Shown in pieces: positions 56,101 through 64,000 of a stretch of 64,000 nucleotides of DNA. Within the stretch, counting starts at the first letter, position 1. Each line of letters starts with the position of its first letter. The stretch is from NCBI GenBank assembly GCA_023213395.1, contig CM041465.1:134857741-134921740 (forward strand), written 5' to 3'. Both the position numbers and the translations under genes were made by a program. The notes beneath the pieces are model-generated. The model saw nothing but the letters and a program-made list of their open reading frames with translations. It was not told the origin of the DNA and did no database searches. The DNA is from Cycas panzhihuaensis (lineage: Eukaryota; Cycadophyta).

Positions 56101-56399
56101 ATGATGTTTTGATGCAGATTTCTGGGATTTTATCATTATCAACAAAGTTTCTTCCAACAGTCATGAACCTTCTAAAGAAACTCACGGAGGAGGGACAAAA
56201 ATTTGGTGCCTCTGGAACATCAAGCAATAGACCTCTTGCCTCAGTCAACCAGGGAAATGGCAGTTTAGAGCAGGTGTCTTTGCAGGACCTTGCATCAGAT
56301 TCTTCTTCTCAGGCTAGCTCTTCGATTGATGCCCTTGAACACTCCAGCTCTCTGAGACGTAGACAAGGTGATAAGGTTGCTATGCCTGTCTCTGGATAA
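35012..56399 (+). CDS. RHD3: RHD3/SEY1-like ER membrane-fusion GTPase, last five coding exons
   Basis: Exons 35,012-35,182, 35,275-35,379, 55,635-55,729, 55,846-55,942 and 56,118-56,399 join in frame with GT-AG introns and encode the C-terminal part of a ROOT HAIR DEFECTIVE 3-type protein. Family members are dynamin-like GTPases (plant counterpart of atlastin and yeast Sey1) that fuse ER tubules. Seen here: the end of the helical domain ([32 protein letters not shown]), two hydrophobic segments ([21 protein letters not shown] and [21 protein letters not shown]) forming the membrane hairpin, the [18 protein letters not shown] segment and a Ser-rich cytosolic tail. The GTPase domain would lie upstream of the window. 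It could be RHD3 itself or an RHD3-like paralogue. No disruption is seen, so it is probably functional. Confidence 0.93.
35275..35379 (+). CDS. RHD3: RHD3 exon, [14 protein letters not shown] segment
   Basis: 35 codons, phase 0. Acceptor TTCATGCAG, donor CAG|GTGAGT. Encodes a highly conserved RHD3 block just before the membrane segments. The preceding intron is a normal 92 bp. Confidence 0.93.
36548..36740 (-). repeat. Copia-H 3' LTR
   Basis: 193 bp from TGTTAAGTTTCAAAT to GATCCTAACA; partner 54,754-54,946. Confidence 0.92.
36716..36761 (-). repeat. Inverted repeat across Copia-H polypurine tract and 3' LTR
   Basis: Arms AGATAAAACATTA (36,716-36,728) and TAATGTTTTATCT (36,749-36,761), 13 bp perfect; 20-nt loop with the LTR end (36,740) and the CCCCCTCT polypurine-tract complement. 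Confidence 0.87.
36748..38330 (-). pseudogene. Copia-H reverse transcriptase and RNase H
   Basis: [21 protein letters not shown] and [20 protein letters not shown] (38,120-38,290), [31 protein letters not shown] (37,930-38,030), [12 protein letters not shown] followed by TAG at 37,803-37,805 in place of Trp; catalytic box VVYVDNM with the Asn codon at 37,683-37,685. RNase H fragments 36,748-37,240 end in EIKH. Stops and frameshifts throughout. Confidence 0.83.
38331..40085 (-). pseudogene. Copia-H integrase and pre-integrase, with a 245-bp insertion
   Basis: Pre-integrase 39,605-40,075 ([24 protein letters not shown]). Zinc region near 39,300-39,370 ([14 protein letters not shown]; second Cys is Tyr). 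Core includes [13 protein letters not shown] (first catalytic Asp replaced by Asn) and [18 protein letters not shown]. 38,582-38,982 is the C-terminal half. Between pre-integrase and zinc region lies extra sequence flanked by 10-bp direct repeats (39,390-39,399 and 39,635-39,644). Confidence 0.78.
39390..39644. repeat. Insertion of about 245 bp flanked by CATTATTTTT direct repeats
   Basis: AT-rich block within Copia-H that splits a protein region continuous in Copia-A, C and G. Direct repeats CATTATTTTT at 39,390-39,399 and 39,635-39,644 look like a 10-bp target duplication. No clear terminal inverted repeats or poly-A tail recognised. Confidence 0.55.
40086..40648 (-). pseudogene. Copia-H gag C-terminal half with knuckles
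   Basis: [28 protein letters not shown] (40,540-40,622) continues the gag from 53,689 across Copia-G. Arg/Gly-rich stretch, then two knuckles at 40,200-40,310; the first has Tyr for its first Cys. Confidence 0.78.
40649..40858 (+). repeat. Copia-G 5' LTR with TATA-like box
   Basis: 210 bp, TGTTGAGATGTAATG to GATTATCAACA. TATATTTAAG at 40,789-40,798 is the likely promoter box, about 60 bp from the LTR end. Confidence 0.93.
40859..40870 (+). promoter_or_regulatory. Copia-G primer-binding site
   Basis: TGGTATCAAAGC immediately after the LTR, complementary to initiator tRNA-Met with one variation, as in Copia-A. Confidence 0.9.
40871..41571 (+). other. Copia-G untranslated leader with two TGTACGG clusters
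   Basis: 701 bp. Cluster 1 (41,045-41,075) has three direct repeats TGTACGGAAC, TGTACGGACC and TGTACGAACG with a 10-nt period. Cluster 2 (41,491-41,540) has TTGTACGGAAAC, CCCGTACATG and TGTACGGTCC and ends 33 nt before the gag ATG. No gene seen. Confidence 0.75.
41572..42597 (+). pseudogene. Copia-G gag and protease start
   Basis: ATG at 41,572 ([20 protein letters not shown]). TAG at 41,677-41,679 replaces a Trp codon. Core 41,761-42,126, then a frameshift to 42,117-42,569. Two CCHC knuckles at 42,310-42,415: [15 protein letters not shown] (first Cys is Tyr) and [14 protein letters not shown]. Protease loop VDSGAS at about 42,550-42,567, followed by TGA (Arg codon CGA changed), then the Copia-F insertion. 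Confidence 0.82.
42598..43151 (-). repeat. Copia-F 3' LTR
   Basis: 554 bp, TGTGAAAAGAGG to GGTTTAGCA. A single GGATGTTTGACA palindromic block at 42,903-42,928, its right arm carrying one change. Confidence 0.93.
43125..43177 (-). repeat. Inverted repeat across Copia-F polypurine tract and 3' LTR
   Basis: Arms CTTAACATGTAAAC (43,125-43,138) and GTTTACAATGTTAAG (43,163-43,177), complementary with one bulged base; the loop holds the LTR terminus and polypurine tract. Arm bases differ from Copia-E at the centre, yet pairing is kept. Confidence 0.82.
43160..44220 (-). pseudogene. Copia-F RT C-terminal part and RNase H
   Basis: Follows the TAG at 44,221-44,223. RT catalytic box reads [14 protein letters not shown] (His for Tyr) near 44,110. 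RNase H 43,366-43,932: [32 protein letters not shown]. Frame changes near 43,975 and 43,380. The terminal frame reads through the polypurine tract into the LTR. Confidence 0.82.
44221..46608 (-). pseudogene. Copia-F pol open frame (protease, integrase, RT N-terminus)
   Basis: 795 codons, the longest copia frame here. Order: Gly/Arg-rich segment (about residues 38-70), protease with [10 protein letters not shown] (usual DSGAS), HHCC zinc region ([16 protein letters not shown]...[12 protein letters not shown]), integrase core where [10 protein letters not shown] has Tyr for the first catalytic Asp while [15 protein letters not shown] and [14 protein letters not shown] keep the other two, then Ser/Thr-rich linker and RT to QAPRA. 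A 12-residue block [12 protein letters not shown] is duplicated in tandem in RT. The frame ends at TAG replacing Trp. The first Met is not a genuine start; upstream gag is in another frame. Confidence 0.87.
44337..44408. repeat. 36-bp in-frame tandem duplication in Copia-F RT
   Basis: Units 44,337-44,372 and 44,373-44,408 differ at one base; each encodes the conserved [12 protein letters not shown] block. Confidence 0.92.
46548..47384 (-). pseudogene. Copia-F gag
   Basis: Starts at ATG 47,384-47,382 ([14 protein letters not shown], as in Copia-E). A stop after QDNY interrupts it, then 47,297-46,548 is open for 249 codons: [33 protein letters not shown], knuckle [14 protein letters not shown], Gln-rich tail. 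The pol frame lies in the -1 frame relative to gag; a stop in the Gln-rich tail plus an indel near 46,480 explains this better than programmed frameshifting. Confidence 0.83.
47385..49833 (-). other. Copia-F untranslated leader (2.4 kb)
   Basis: The gag-proximal part matches Copia-E. The LTR-proximal 1.2 kb is different, and 48,960-49,300 is notably richer in G+C, with a hairpin at 48,994-49,023. AT-rich between 47,830 and 48,950. No convincing gene on either strand. Confidence 0.65.
49834..49845 (-). promoter_or_regulatory. Copia-F primer-binding site
   Basis: GCTCTGATACCA on the plus strand, 2 bp from the 5' LTR, as in Copia-E. Confidence 0.9.
49848..50402 (-). repeat. Copia-F 5' LTR with TATA box
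   Basis: 555 bp. CTATATAATG on the element strand at about 50,118-50,127. Intact palindromic block at 50,153-50,178. Confidence 0.93.
50403..51990 (+). pseudogene. Copia-G protease end and integrase
   Basis: Resumes after Copia-F with the FETLKPY block. 50,638-51,234 is open: [43 protein letters not shown] (catalytic Asp present), [30 protein letters not shown]. Frameshift near 51,215 before the [13 protein letters not shown] block, and stops at about 51,357 and 51,806. 51,422-51,808 is the C-terminal and linker part. Confidence 0.85.
51991..53462 (+). pseudogene. Copia-G reverse transcriptase and RNase H
   Basis: RT 52,187-52,405 ([30 protein letters not shown]) ends at TAG 52,403-52,405 where Trp is expected, together with a one-base deletion. 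From there a long frame continues to 53,462: [14 protein letters not shown] with an intact [24 protein letters not shown], and complete RNase H ([39 protein letters not shown]), ending EIKH. Nearly whole. Confidence 0.88.
53450..53493 (+). repeat. Inverted repeat across Copia-G polypurine tract and 3' LTR
   Basis: Arms AGATAAAACATTA (53,450-53,462) and TAATGTTTTATCT (53,481-53,493), 13 bp perfect, 18-nt loop containing AGAGAGGG and TGTTGAGATG. The left arm encodes the last residues IKH and the stop. Confidence 0.9.
53471..53683 (+). repeat. Copia-G 3' LTR
   Basis: 213 bp, partner of 40,649-40,858, followed by the CGCAC target duplication. Confidence 0.93.
53689..54107 (-). pseudogene. Copia-H gag N-terminal half
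   Basis: ATG at 54,107-54,105. TAG at 54,000-54,002 replaces Trp. Gag core 53,689-53,960 ([40 protein letters not shown]) continues at 40,648 on the far side of Copia-G. Confidence 0.82.
54108..54741 (-). other. Copia-H untranslated leader
   Basis: 634 bp. Motif clusters at 54,141-54,160 (GTCCGTACAACTATATGG, near gag) and 54,577-54,600 (CTGTACAGG, CTGTACGAC, near the primer-binding site). Confidence 0.7.
54742..54753 (-). promoter_or_regulatory. Copia-H primer-binding site
   Basis: GCTCTGATACCA directly abutting the 5' LTR. Confidence 0.9.
54754..54946 (-). repeat. Copia-H 5' LTR
   Basis: 193 bp, TGTTCAGTTTCAG to CATCCTAACA. TATA-like TATTTAAGG on the element strand near 54,822-54,832. TGACA-CA-TGTC palindrome at 54,863-54,874 with its last pair changed. 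Confidence 0.92.
55635..55729 (+). CDS. RHD3: RHD3 exon, first membrane segment
   Basis: Starts in phase 0 at [14 protein letters not shown] and ends after two bases of an Arg codon. Donor AG|GTAATT. Encodes the first hydrophobic segment. Confidence 0.93.
55846..55942 (+). CDS. RHD3: RHD3 exon, second membrane segment
   Basis: First base completes the split Arg codon. Encodes [19 protein letters not shown] and [13 protein letters not shown]. Acceptor GGTGACAG, donor ATT|GTGAGT. Confidence 0.92.
56118..56399 (+). CDS. RHD3: RHD3 last coding exon, C-terminal tail
   Basis: 93 codons and TAA. Acceptor [29 protein letters not shown] forms the post-membrane amphipathic-type helix; the remainder is a Ser-rich tail ending in a basic SLRRRQGDK stretch. 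Confidence 0.93.
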   Translation: MSGILSLSTKFLPTVMNLLKKLTEEGQKFGASGTSSNRPLASVNQGNGSLEQVSLQDLASDSSSQASSSIDALEHSSSLRRRQGDKVAMPVSG

Positions 56400-56710
56400 C
56401 TTCAATTCAGCTTGAGTTTGAGTTTGTTGATGGAGTCTTGTCACTGGGTTTTGATATTGGGAATTGTTCGAGCTAATCTCTCTCTCTCATTATAGTTAAT
56501 TTTCAGAAATGAATTTTTTTTCCTTTTGTATTCTATGGCTTCACTTCATCTATAGCCAAGAACTTTTATAGAATGAATTTTGTACACTTTTGCTGTAAGA
56601 TGCATCTGAAAGCTTTTATAATTAAAAGGGTTTCAGATCTTATTCATGCTGTACATGTTCTAAGGTTGTAAAATCCTGTTTTAAATAAAGGATGTGTAAT
56701 AGATTTCATT
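56400..56710 (+). terminator. RHD3 3' UTR and likely polyadenylation signal
   Basis: T-rich 3' UTR. AATAAA at 56,684-56,689 is the best polyadenylation signal, and an AATTAAAAGG motif near 56,619 is a weaker one. The end is approximate. Confidence 0.6.
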
Positions 56711-57352
56711 ATGGTCTAGCTGCAGGAGTTAGCCATTGGCTGATGCATGGGAAATGATACTGCCACCACCTTGAGCCTAAATGGGCAACACATGAACCTA
56801 ACATGTCGCCTGGATCTTGTTGAATTGAAGTTGCAAATTAATTCAAGAAAGCAGTGAAAAATCTACTTCTTTTCATTAATTTTGAGTGTATTTTTTATGC
56901 TTTTAGTTTGCCTGGGAATGTTTACAATTTGATTTGGAAAGGAAAGCAAATGAAAATAAAAATGAACCGTGCTAGTGTTCTGAACTCTGGCACCTATTAC
57001 ATGACAGCAATGCAAAATGCTGTTTGAAAGTACAAAAATTTATGCATCATACAGGAAACTGTTCAGGAAGAGCAGTAGATGTGTTTTAATCATCGGGGCT
57101 TGTGTTCTTTGGTTTGCACTTGAGTAAATGTCATGCATTTATGACAGATATGAAGACTTGGAAGTAAAAATTTTTACATAAGTAGGCTCAAAGAGTGCCT
57201 CCTATTTGCATTGCTAATGAGAGTCACACTGAGGATCCTTGAATAGTTCATATGCTATTCAAGATTGAATGCAATTTATTGACGTTTAGCTTCAGTTTTA
57301 CCAATTGGAGAATTGCACTCCACAGTCTTGTAGGAAACTTCGTTCTAAATGG

Positions 57353-57480
57353 CATCTTCTTTGTTGGAGACAAAATGTAGCACGTGAAGAAGCAAGTCAA
57401 TTGTTTTACAAGTGCTGAATAACATCTTCTCTATTGGGGCCAATACATAGCATGTGAAGAAACAAGTCAATTGTTTTACG
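57353..57480. repeat. Imperfect 70-bp tandem repeat
   Basis: 57,353-57,410 and 57,423-57,480 share about 85% identity; both end in the block CAAGTCAATTGTTTTAC. Confidence 0.75.
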
Positions 57481-59163
57481 ATAAGGTTTGCATTATGGGA
57501 AGCATCTGCAAACACTTGTAGCCAAACCTTGGTGAAGTAGTTTTATGTAGACTGCTAACAGCTTCACAAAAGTGATGGCAAGCTGCAGAAGCAACATTAG
57601 TAAACCTTGAAGCAGATTTCTAATGTATTTTAATTGATTCAGTGAAGTAGAAGCCACGTCCATGCCATGATGCAAACCATTGCAATTGTTTCCAACTGAA
57701 ATGGATGAGCAGTTGTCTAGATGAAGGCTGTAATGAAAAAGAACATGAATTGTAATTGAAGGGGAAGATTGCTTGCTTTATAAGAATAGATGTACAATCA
57801 GTGGTTAAAGGTTGTGCATGGAAAGCAATGCATTGCAGTGAGGTTTTCTTATTAGTATCACATTCAATTGTAGGACCAGCATCCAAGTCACTGGTTGTCT
57901 TGTTGCAGTGGCTTTGAAAATTTATTGTGGCATACAAGATTGCTTGGTTGTAATGTGGCCTTTTTGTGATGGGCAGTGTAGTACAGTTGTCCAGAATCGT
58001 GATATGGCATACATAATGCATCATATAAGCATTTTGGTATGATACTTTAGTAAAAATATTAAACAAGATGTGTATTGTTTCAGAAATATCTGTTGTTATA
58101 TGAAAAGTAGATGATGCAAGGTTGAAAATGTGATGATCTATATTTGTAGTGATTATTCTGTACCTGCTTTGTTTAAGGGAATGTATAGGTCAGTTGTGGC
58201 ATTGCTGGTGCATTTATTCGGTCTGGCTTAGGTGAGACTTGGTTTGTCAAGGTGTGCCTGGGACAATTCAGATGCATTTAGGGCTTTTCTTGGGGATGGC
58301 TCATGTTTGATTGTTTGCACTGCGAGTGGATGGGAGATTTGGCAAACCTGCATCTGCCCCTCTGCCTGTCCAGATCTATGGTTGCACTCACCCTGTGAGG
58401 CTGCTTAGGTTATATTAATTTATAATCTCACCTTCAAACAATGCTTTTCAATTGGGCATACTTGTCTTTTCTGGAAGCTTTTGGAGTCGCCACAACCATC
58501 TCACTGTAGGAGACATGCACCCTCAAGAATGAAAACATACTTGGAATTAAACTAGTCTTTCCAAAAGAATTAAATTACATGCAAATTTAGTGTGTAACGA
58601 TGTTTTACAAATTCAATGGACAAAATTTCATTGTAATGCGTTTCCAGTCCAGGATGGCAGACATTTTGGAAGAATCAGAACTATGCTGATTGGTGTTTAT
58701 TGTTCGTTTACAAATACAATCAACAAAATTTGATCTCTTGCATGTTGTTTTCAGTGAAGGTTTTGGAATTGCCACAATATTCCCCCTATTGAAATACCAG
58801 ACATCAATTTCTTTAATCTTTGTATTTCACTAGCAACAATCAAGGAATTCAGTTACTGCCAACAGGCAAATTCTGTAATGAATTTTAAGTTGTAACCATT
58901 GTTTCAAAATTGAGCTGTCACTGGACACATCAGATTTGAAATAAGAAAGTGGGAAATTAGAATCATAGTCGTTCATTCCACCATGTTCTTGTTTACATTT
59001 CAATATGTAACTTTTCATTTTAGAGCAGTACAACACATTTAAATGCTAATTTCAAACATACCACGCTCTCACTATTAATCAAAACTGCCATGCCATTCAC
59101 TAGTGCACATCTGAATAGCTTACAAGACCTTTGCATGGGATTTTAGTATTGATTTATAAGGAT

Positions 59164-59319
59164 CACACACACACACACACATAGAGAGAAAAATCCACTT
59201 ATATAAATCTACCTCTGTACTATCTAATCAGAAGACGTGTTGATTGTCCACCTCACCACATTGCATATAATATGATACGATATGATATTATATTGCATTG
59301 TGTGTGTGTGTGTGTGTGT
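59164..59319. repeat. Complementary CA and TG microsatellites
   Basis: (CA)n at 59,164-59,180 and (TG)n at 59,299-59,319, 120 bp apart and complementary, so they could pair as a hairpin. Confidence 0.8.
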
Positions 59320-62021
59320 ATAGAAAGGTCTTGTTTAAACATGCATTTCTTATCCATGCATTGTGTTTTTGTGTGTGTGTATTCATGTTAAAGATGTCTA
59401 ATCATATTACTTCAATGGAAAGTGTCAACATATTAATATTATTTTTTTTCAAATTGTAGTAAAAGCTCCACCATTGATATCTACATTATTTTATATTATT
59501 TTATAATATGTTATATTATATTGTATTGTATTTCATTGGTGTGCAATAATTCTATACCATATGGAAAAGAAAAGAAAAAAACAAATTAAAACTTATTGTC
59601 CACTCTTTTTTTATCTATGTTATATATACATATATTGTTGTACACATCGATTCTATTGATAAAAAATATTACATATTATTAAGCACAAAGTTAGGAGTGA
59701 AAATTATTGATCCCCTCTACTTTTACAGATAATATAGTAGATGTTAAATATTAATGTTTATTTTAGGCTCATAATTTTACTTTATGAGCCTCTTTTTAAT
59801 ATTTTTATTATATTGGGTTTGGAATCTTTTAATGTTTATGTGAGTGATGAGTCAATGGGAATTACAACTCTAACCTCGTATTATTTAGGTAGGATTAATA
59901 TTCTGTTTTAATGTTGTATTTAGTTATGTAGATTGCGTTTGTAAAAATTGTAAGAAAAGAGTTAAGGATTAGTGTAATAGTATTGTAATGAGATTTTATA
60001 GAATATTTTAAAATTAATTTTTAAATATTTGATAGATTAGCCCATCCAAATTTTGATCTCCATTGCATACCTTATTGTAACATGTAGTATCATAGTTGAT
60101 TTGAAGTGTAATAATAGTTGCAATTGTTGGTTATTGTATTGGTTCTAGTGTGTTGATAGGATCAGTATTTGTTGTGTTTATAAGGTATGATATTCAATTT
60201 TTAAAACATATTTAGATGTATATTGCAAGGATTTGATTTGCAGGCAATTTGACACTTGCATGCAAACTTGTATGAACACTTTGTTGTAAGAAAATTGCTT
60301 ATTTAATGATCACCTTTTGATTGACTAAAAGAGACATACATGCTACATATACACCTACATGTAGGCATATTGACATGTAGATGCACATGCATGTAGGTAG
60401 GAAGATTAAGCTGTTGGACCCTAGTGATCTCTCGTGAATGGACCTCCATTCAATTGCTACTAAAGGAATTTTTGGTTGCAAGTATACTTCTTGTTAACAG
60501 ACTCTATTAAATTGTTGTGAACTATTGTTGAAAAATGGCCTTTGTTGAAAAATTAATGGTGAAAAGTCTCTGTTAAAAGTAACAATGTTGAGTTATGGTG
60601 ATAAGATGTGTTGCTAATGGATGAGACACTATGATAATAATTGACCATCGACTTGAAAAATAGTGAAAAGAGCACTGAACTTTTGGTGAATAGACCTTTG
60701 TTGAAAGATTGTAGAACAGTGATGAAAAAGGTATTAAAATTAATAGTTTTAGACCTTTAGAAACGGGGTCTTGGTCAAAAGATGAATATTCTTGAATAAT
60801 ATTTTAAAATACATATTGTAAAAGCTTTTAAACTCTATAAAGTCAAAATATTTCTTCTGTGTATGAACATGCGACCTATGTATCGATTGGCAATTTGCAA
60901 ACTATCAATTTGACTAATTGACCCTAGATTTAATTGTGAAGACGTTGAGAACAACCATTGATACAATGGAAATTTCATCAGAATCGACAGAAGACGCCAC
61001 TATATATAAGCAACTGGACATCCATTTCATTGTTACTCCAGATCTGCAATGTTATGTGATTTTACCCCACCGATTGTGTTAATTTATTCTACAATATAGA
61101 AACATTATTGTAGCTTGCAATCACATGCCATTTGGCTTTGACAAACCATTGGACACCATATCAAGGAACACTAGCAACCATTAGCCCATTGTTAAAATGC
61201 ATGACAATATACGCTATAGATCCAAGCTAAGATTAAAACAAAGATGTCATCATAGAGACACCCAATTTGCATAGACATTGGATGATGGATGTTAGCAATG
61301 AGAAACAAGAGAACATTGTCTTAACATAGTTGCCCAACTCTGCGAAGGAGGTTGAAAGAGGAATGAGGAGGATGAAGATGGCAAAATAAATGTTTTTGCA
61401 TGCCCAATGATGAAGTTTTCCATTAAATCACTTATAATGATCTATCAAACTAATCATTGACAGATTGGCAACACACTAGTAAAGGTTTTTTTTGAAGAAA
61501 TGATTCATTTTCAATGAAAAAGCAGATTTTCGGAGAGTTTCATTTGTCGTCCCCACACTTTGAAAGAATATTCTATGGAGAATATTTTTTAATAAACTTT
61601 GGTTAAATTTTATTAATCATTTTTTAACATTTGAATGGCATTAAATTGTATTGGGTTTAATTTTGAGGTCTGCAATTAAGCCACTTACTTGTTGGCCCTA
61701 GGTCACATGGTTATTTGGGTGCCAGGGCCATTGCTGGTCGATCGGGTGTCTATTTTGTGAAAATAAGTATACCATGTTGTTTGATTTTATGAGATCTACG
61801 ACTTGGCAACTATCACATACTGTATTTTTGTACAAATTTCTAGTGAAAAAGCAAAATTTTATGTTTTGTGGTATCTGGGCTACTTGTGAGTAAACTGAGG
61901 CAACAAATCCACTCATACAAGCTGTCTGCGTGTAAATTGAAGGCTTTCATATCTTTCTTTTTTATTTCAATGATTATTTATTTACTTTTCATTTATTTTT
62001 TTTGTTTGCTTTTTGTTTAGA

Positions 62022-63430
62022 ATGGCTAGTGCAGGTGGTATAATGGGAACAATCATAAAAAACTCACAAGTCTTGAGAATTATACTATTTAGAAGCATTG
62101 TATGTTTAGTTTTTTTATCTGAATGATCTTTAGAAGTATGTAGACAAGTTAGTTAAAGGTAAAAATGCTATAAAGATTACTACATTTGAAACTAAATTGA
62201 CTATTGATGTTACTTTTAGTGTTGAATATCAAGATGCATATCACATTTGATTTTCTCAGCGTGTCAATTATTTGGAACATCATCTTGCACATTAAAGGAG
62301 CTACTATATCGAACATATTTGAGCATAAGGACGACATGAGATTTCTGAACCTGTAGAGTCAACTATACAACTTAAAGATGATTGGGAATATGATGGGGTA
62401 CATATGACATGTGAGATCAATTCGAGATTAATTGGCAGCTATAGGTAGAATAATTCCTTATTCAGAGATCATTGCTTATATATTGAGAAGTCTGCCACCT
62501 TAGTATGAAAACTTCATAACTACTTTAACTTTGCCAAATAAATTGCCCACTTTAATAATTGGTTCTTTAAAATCATTGCTTATGGAACATGGGTAAAAGT
62601 TGAAACATATGTATTGTGAATCATCTATAGTGTTGTCATCTATATCGAAAGGAAAGAAGTTTTCTATCATTAAAAAAAATGTGCCTTCTAAAGCTACAAT
62701 TCAAAAGAACAAACCAAGAGCTTCAAAAGGACAATATAGGCCAAAGTGTTATTATTGTGGGAAATTGAGCCACATAAAAAATGACTATTGGAAATGACAG
62801 CATTAATAACATTTACAACAACATCAACCATAATAGCAGATGTAACAACAATGACAACAACCACCACCTAGGCAATGCGGTCACGTTACAAATGCGATAG
62901 AGAACACACCTACTAAGATTTCAAAATGATTATTTGTTGCAACACATAAAATGGGTTCTGATACACAAGATGCCTAGTTCATTGGTTCTAGTGTATCTTG
63001 ACAAATGACTAAAAGGTTAGAATGGTTCTTTTAAGTGTAGAAGATCATTATTGAGGATGACACCAATTTGGAGGCCACATGAGTTGGAAAAGTACCAATT
63101 ATCATGCCAGAAGAAGAATAACAATACTTAGATAATATTTTATATATACTAAATTTGAAGGCTAACCTTGTCTTAGTTGGTGAAATTGAATAAAAAAACA
63201 TGACTATGGCATTTACTCAAAGATAATGCACGGTCTAAGATAAACATAACAATGTTATAACTAAGAGACTCAAAGAGAACAATTTGTACAAACTATAAGG
63301 CCACTCTTATATACAGAGAGCGTTCTTAGTTATATTATTAAAACAAAAGTTATGACATGAACAAATGAGTCATTTGAATTATACTGGCGTCTAATTGATA
63401 TATAAGTTGAAAATGGTGCATGGTTTATTA
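62022..63430 (+). pseudogene. Copia-I gag-protease remnant
   Basis: ATG at 62,022 (MASAGG). A CCHC-like knuckle at 62,747-62,796 reads CYYCGKLSHIKNDYWK, with Tyr for the last Cys. The protease/pre-integrase stretch at 62,950-63,420 includes a degraded GSSVS-QMT loop, VGKVPIIMPEEE, LYILNLKANLVLVGEIE and MSHLNYTGV. Stops occur every few dozen codons. A different copia lineage from the others. RT and the rest are missing. Confidence 0.72.
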
Positions 63431-63445
63431 GAAGATGAACATGAA

Positions 63446-63790
63446 GTTCTGATACCATGTTAGAAAATAAATTTACTATGAAAAATAATAGATGAATATG
63501 GTAAGTGAATGATAAACAATAAGGTACAAGAGAGATTAAGCATATACAACTTAACAAAATGAAATTGAGAAATGATCAATCCTTAAATTAGAAAGAATGA
63601 TGATGTACATACTTATAGTACAACTCACCACTTATGTGAGAACCCTCATTGGTCCACTTGTTGTGGGTTGGCACATATTTTTATGTGGCACATAACTCAA
63701 GAAGACCTCAAATATAAAATACAAATAAATATAGAGAGAGTGTGAATGTGGATAATTATGTAACTACACCTAATATTCCCTCATGTAATA
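63446..63790 (-). repeat. LTR-like end with primer-binding-site-like sequence
   Basis: GTTCTGATACCA (63,446-63,457) followed by TGTTAGAAAATAAATTT looks like a minus-strand primer-binding site and LTR end. It abuts the plus-strand Copia-I fragment, so its own body is missing. The right border is uncertain. Confidence 0.4.
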
Positions 63791-64000
63791 GACAATTACA
63801 TAAAGTGAAATGTTACATCAAAGATATTAATTGAATCTTCAAATGAGTGTTGAAAAATAAGTTACTGCAATAATATAGTCTGTTACTGACATCTATATAA
63901 AGATAGCTCCATCCACTAGATCATATGGGTAATCAACTGTTGTAATTGTCAATTAGCTAGGATGTTCTTTCGTGTACGTAGTATAATCAACGCCAAGTCA
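63791..64000. other. Unassigned sequence to window end
   Basis: AT-rich, nothing recognised. Confidence 0.4.

Larger units (their letters stand above)
56711..62021. other. AT-rich intergenic region, no gene recognised
   Basis: Only short chance open frames on both strands. Features: imperfect tandem repeat (57,353-57,480), CA and TG microsatellites (59,164-59,180 and 59,299-59,319), CCTACATGTAGG palindrome (60,354-60,365) and loose TTGTTGAAA repeats (60,490-60,720). Confidence 0.5.

Noticed and set aside
57493-58066. Minus-strand frames of 60 and 148 codons downstream of RHD3
   Set aside because: No recognisable domain, overlapping frames, AT-rich intergenic context.
60490-60720. TTGTTGAAA repeats as a structured element
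   Set aside because: Copies are too short and irregular to distinguish from AT-rich background.

Overview
This is plant nuclear DNA dominated by LTR retrotransposons. Three things show it: plant-type Ty1/copia and Ty3/gypsy polyproteins, initiator-tRNA-Met primer sites (TGGTATCA core), and the 3' end of a spliced plant gene of the RHD3/SEY1 family (ER-fusion GTPase). The very long introns filled with old, decayed, nested elements suggest a large-genome seed plant, possibly a gymnosperm. That is inference; no marker in the window fixes the species.

Layout. Positions 1-32,480 are one retrotransposon nest. A decayed gypsy element (Gypsy-D, minus, 12,733 to about 32,480) holds Copia-C (15,411-27,958; TSD TTTTT), which holds Copia-E (17,183-24,598; TSD TTCCC). 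Left of Gypsy-D lies a decayed plus-strand Copia-B (8,047-12,732). Abutting it head to head is Copia-A (minus, 1-8,046, continuing off the left edge). Copia-A is split a few bases after its gag start codon by a chromodomain gypsy element (Gypsy-1, 1,456-7,135; TSD ATGAA). Positions 32,480-35,011 are unassigned, with one degenerate minisatellite.

The host gene follows on the plus strand. Its last five coding exons lie at 35,012-35,182, 35,275-35,379, 55,635-55,729, 55,846-55,942 and 56,118-56,399. They encode the C-terminal part of an RHD3-like protein with its two membrane segments. The 20.3-kb intron between the second and third of these exons carries a second three-level nest: Copia-H (36,548-54,946; TSD GGTTA), inside it Copia-G (plus, 40,649-53,683; TSD CGCAC), inside that Copia-F (42,598-50,402; TSD ATTTG/GTTTG). 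LTR divergence counted by eye agrees with the insertion order: H about 9%, G about 5%, F about 4%; C about 2%, E below 1%. From 56,700 to 64,000 there is AT-rich intergenic sequence, a decayed gag-protease remnant (62,022-63,430) and an LTR-like end.

Copia-A, B, C, G and H form one family (LTRs of about 195-220 bp, related gag and leader). E and F form a second (LTRs of 554-578 bp, leaders over 2 kb). The most interesting signal is a near-perfect inverted repeat that brackets the polypurine tract and the start of the 3' LTR in every element whose 3' end is visible. It has one arm sequence in the first family and an unrelated, still complementary one in the second, and the pol stop codon sits in an arm. 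Other leads are paired TGTACGG clusters in the leaders of the first family, a TGACA-N2-TGTCA palindrome in most LTRs, recurrent Trp-to-stop changes at CCTGG sites, and the youngest insertion (E) carrying badly broken genes, which suggests mobilisation in trans.
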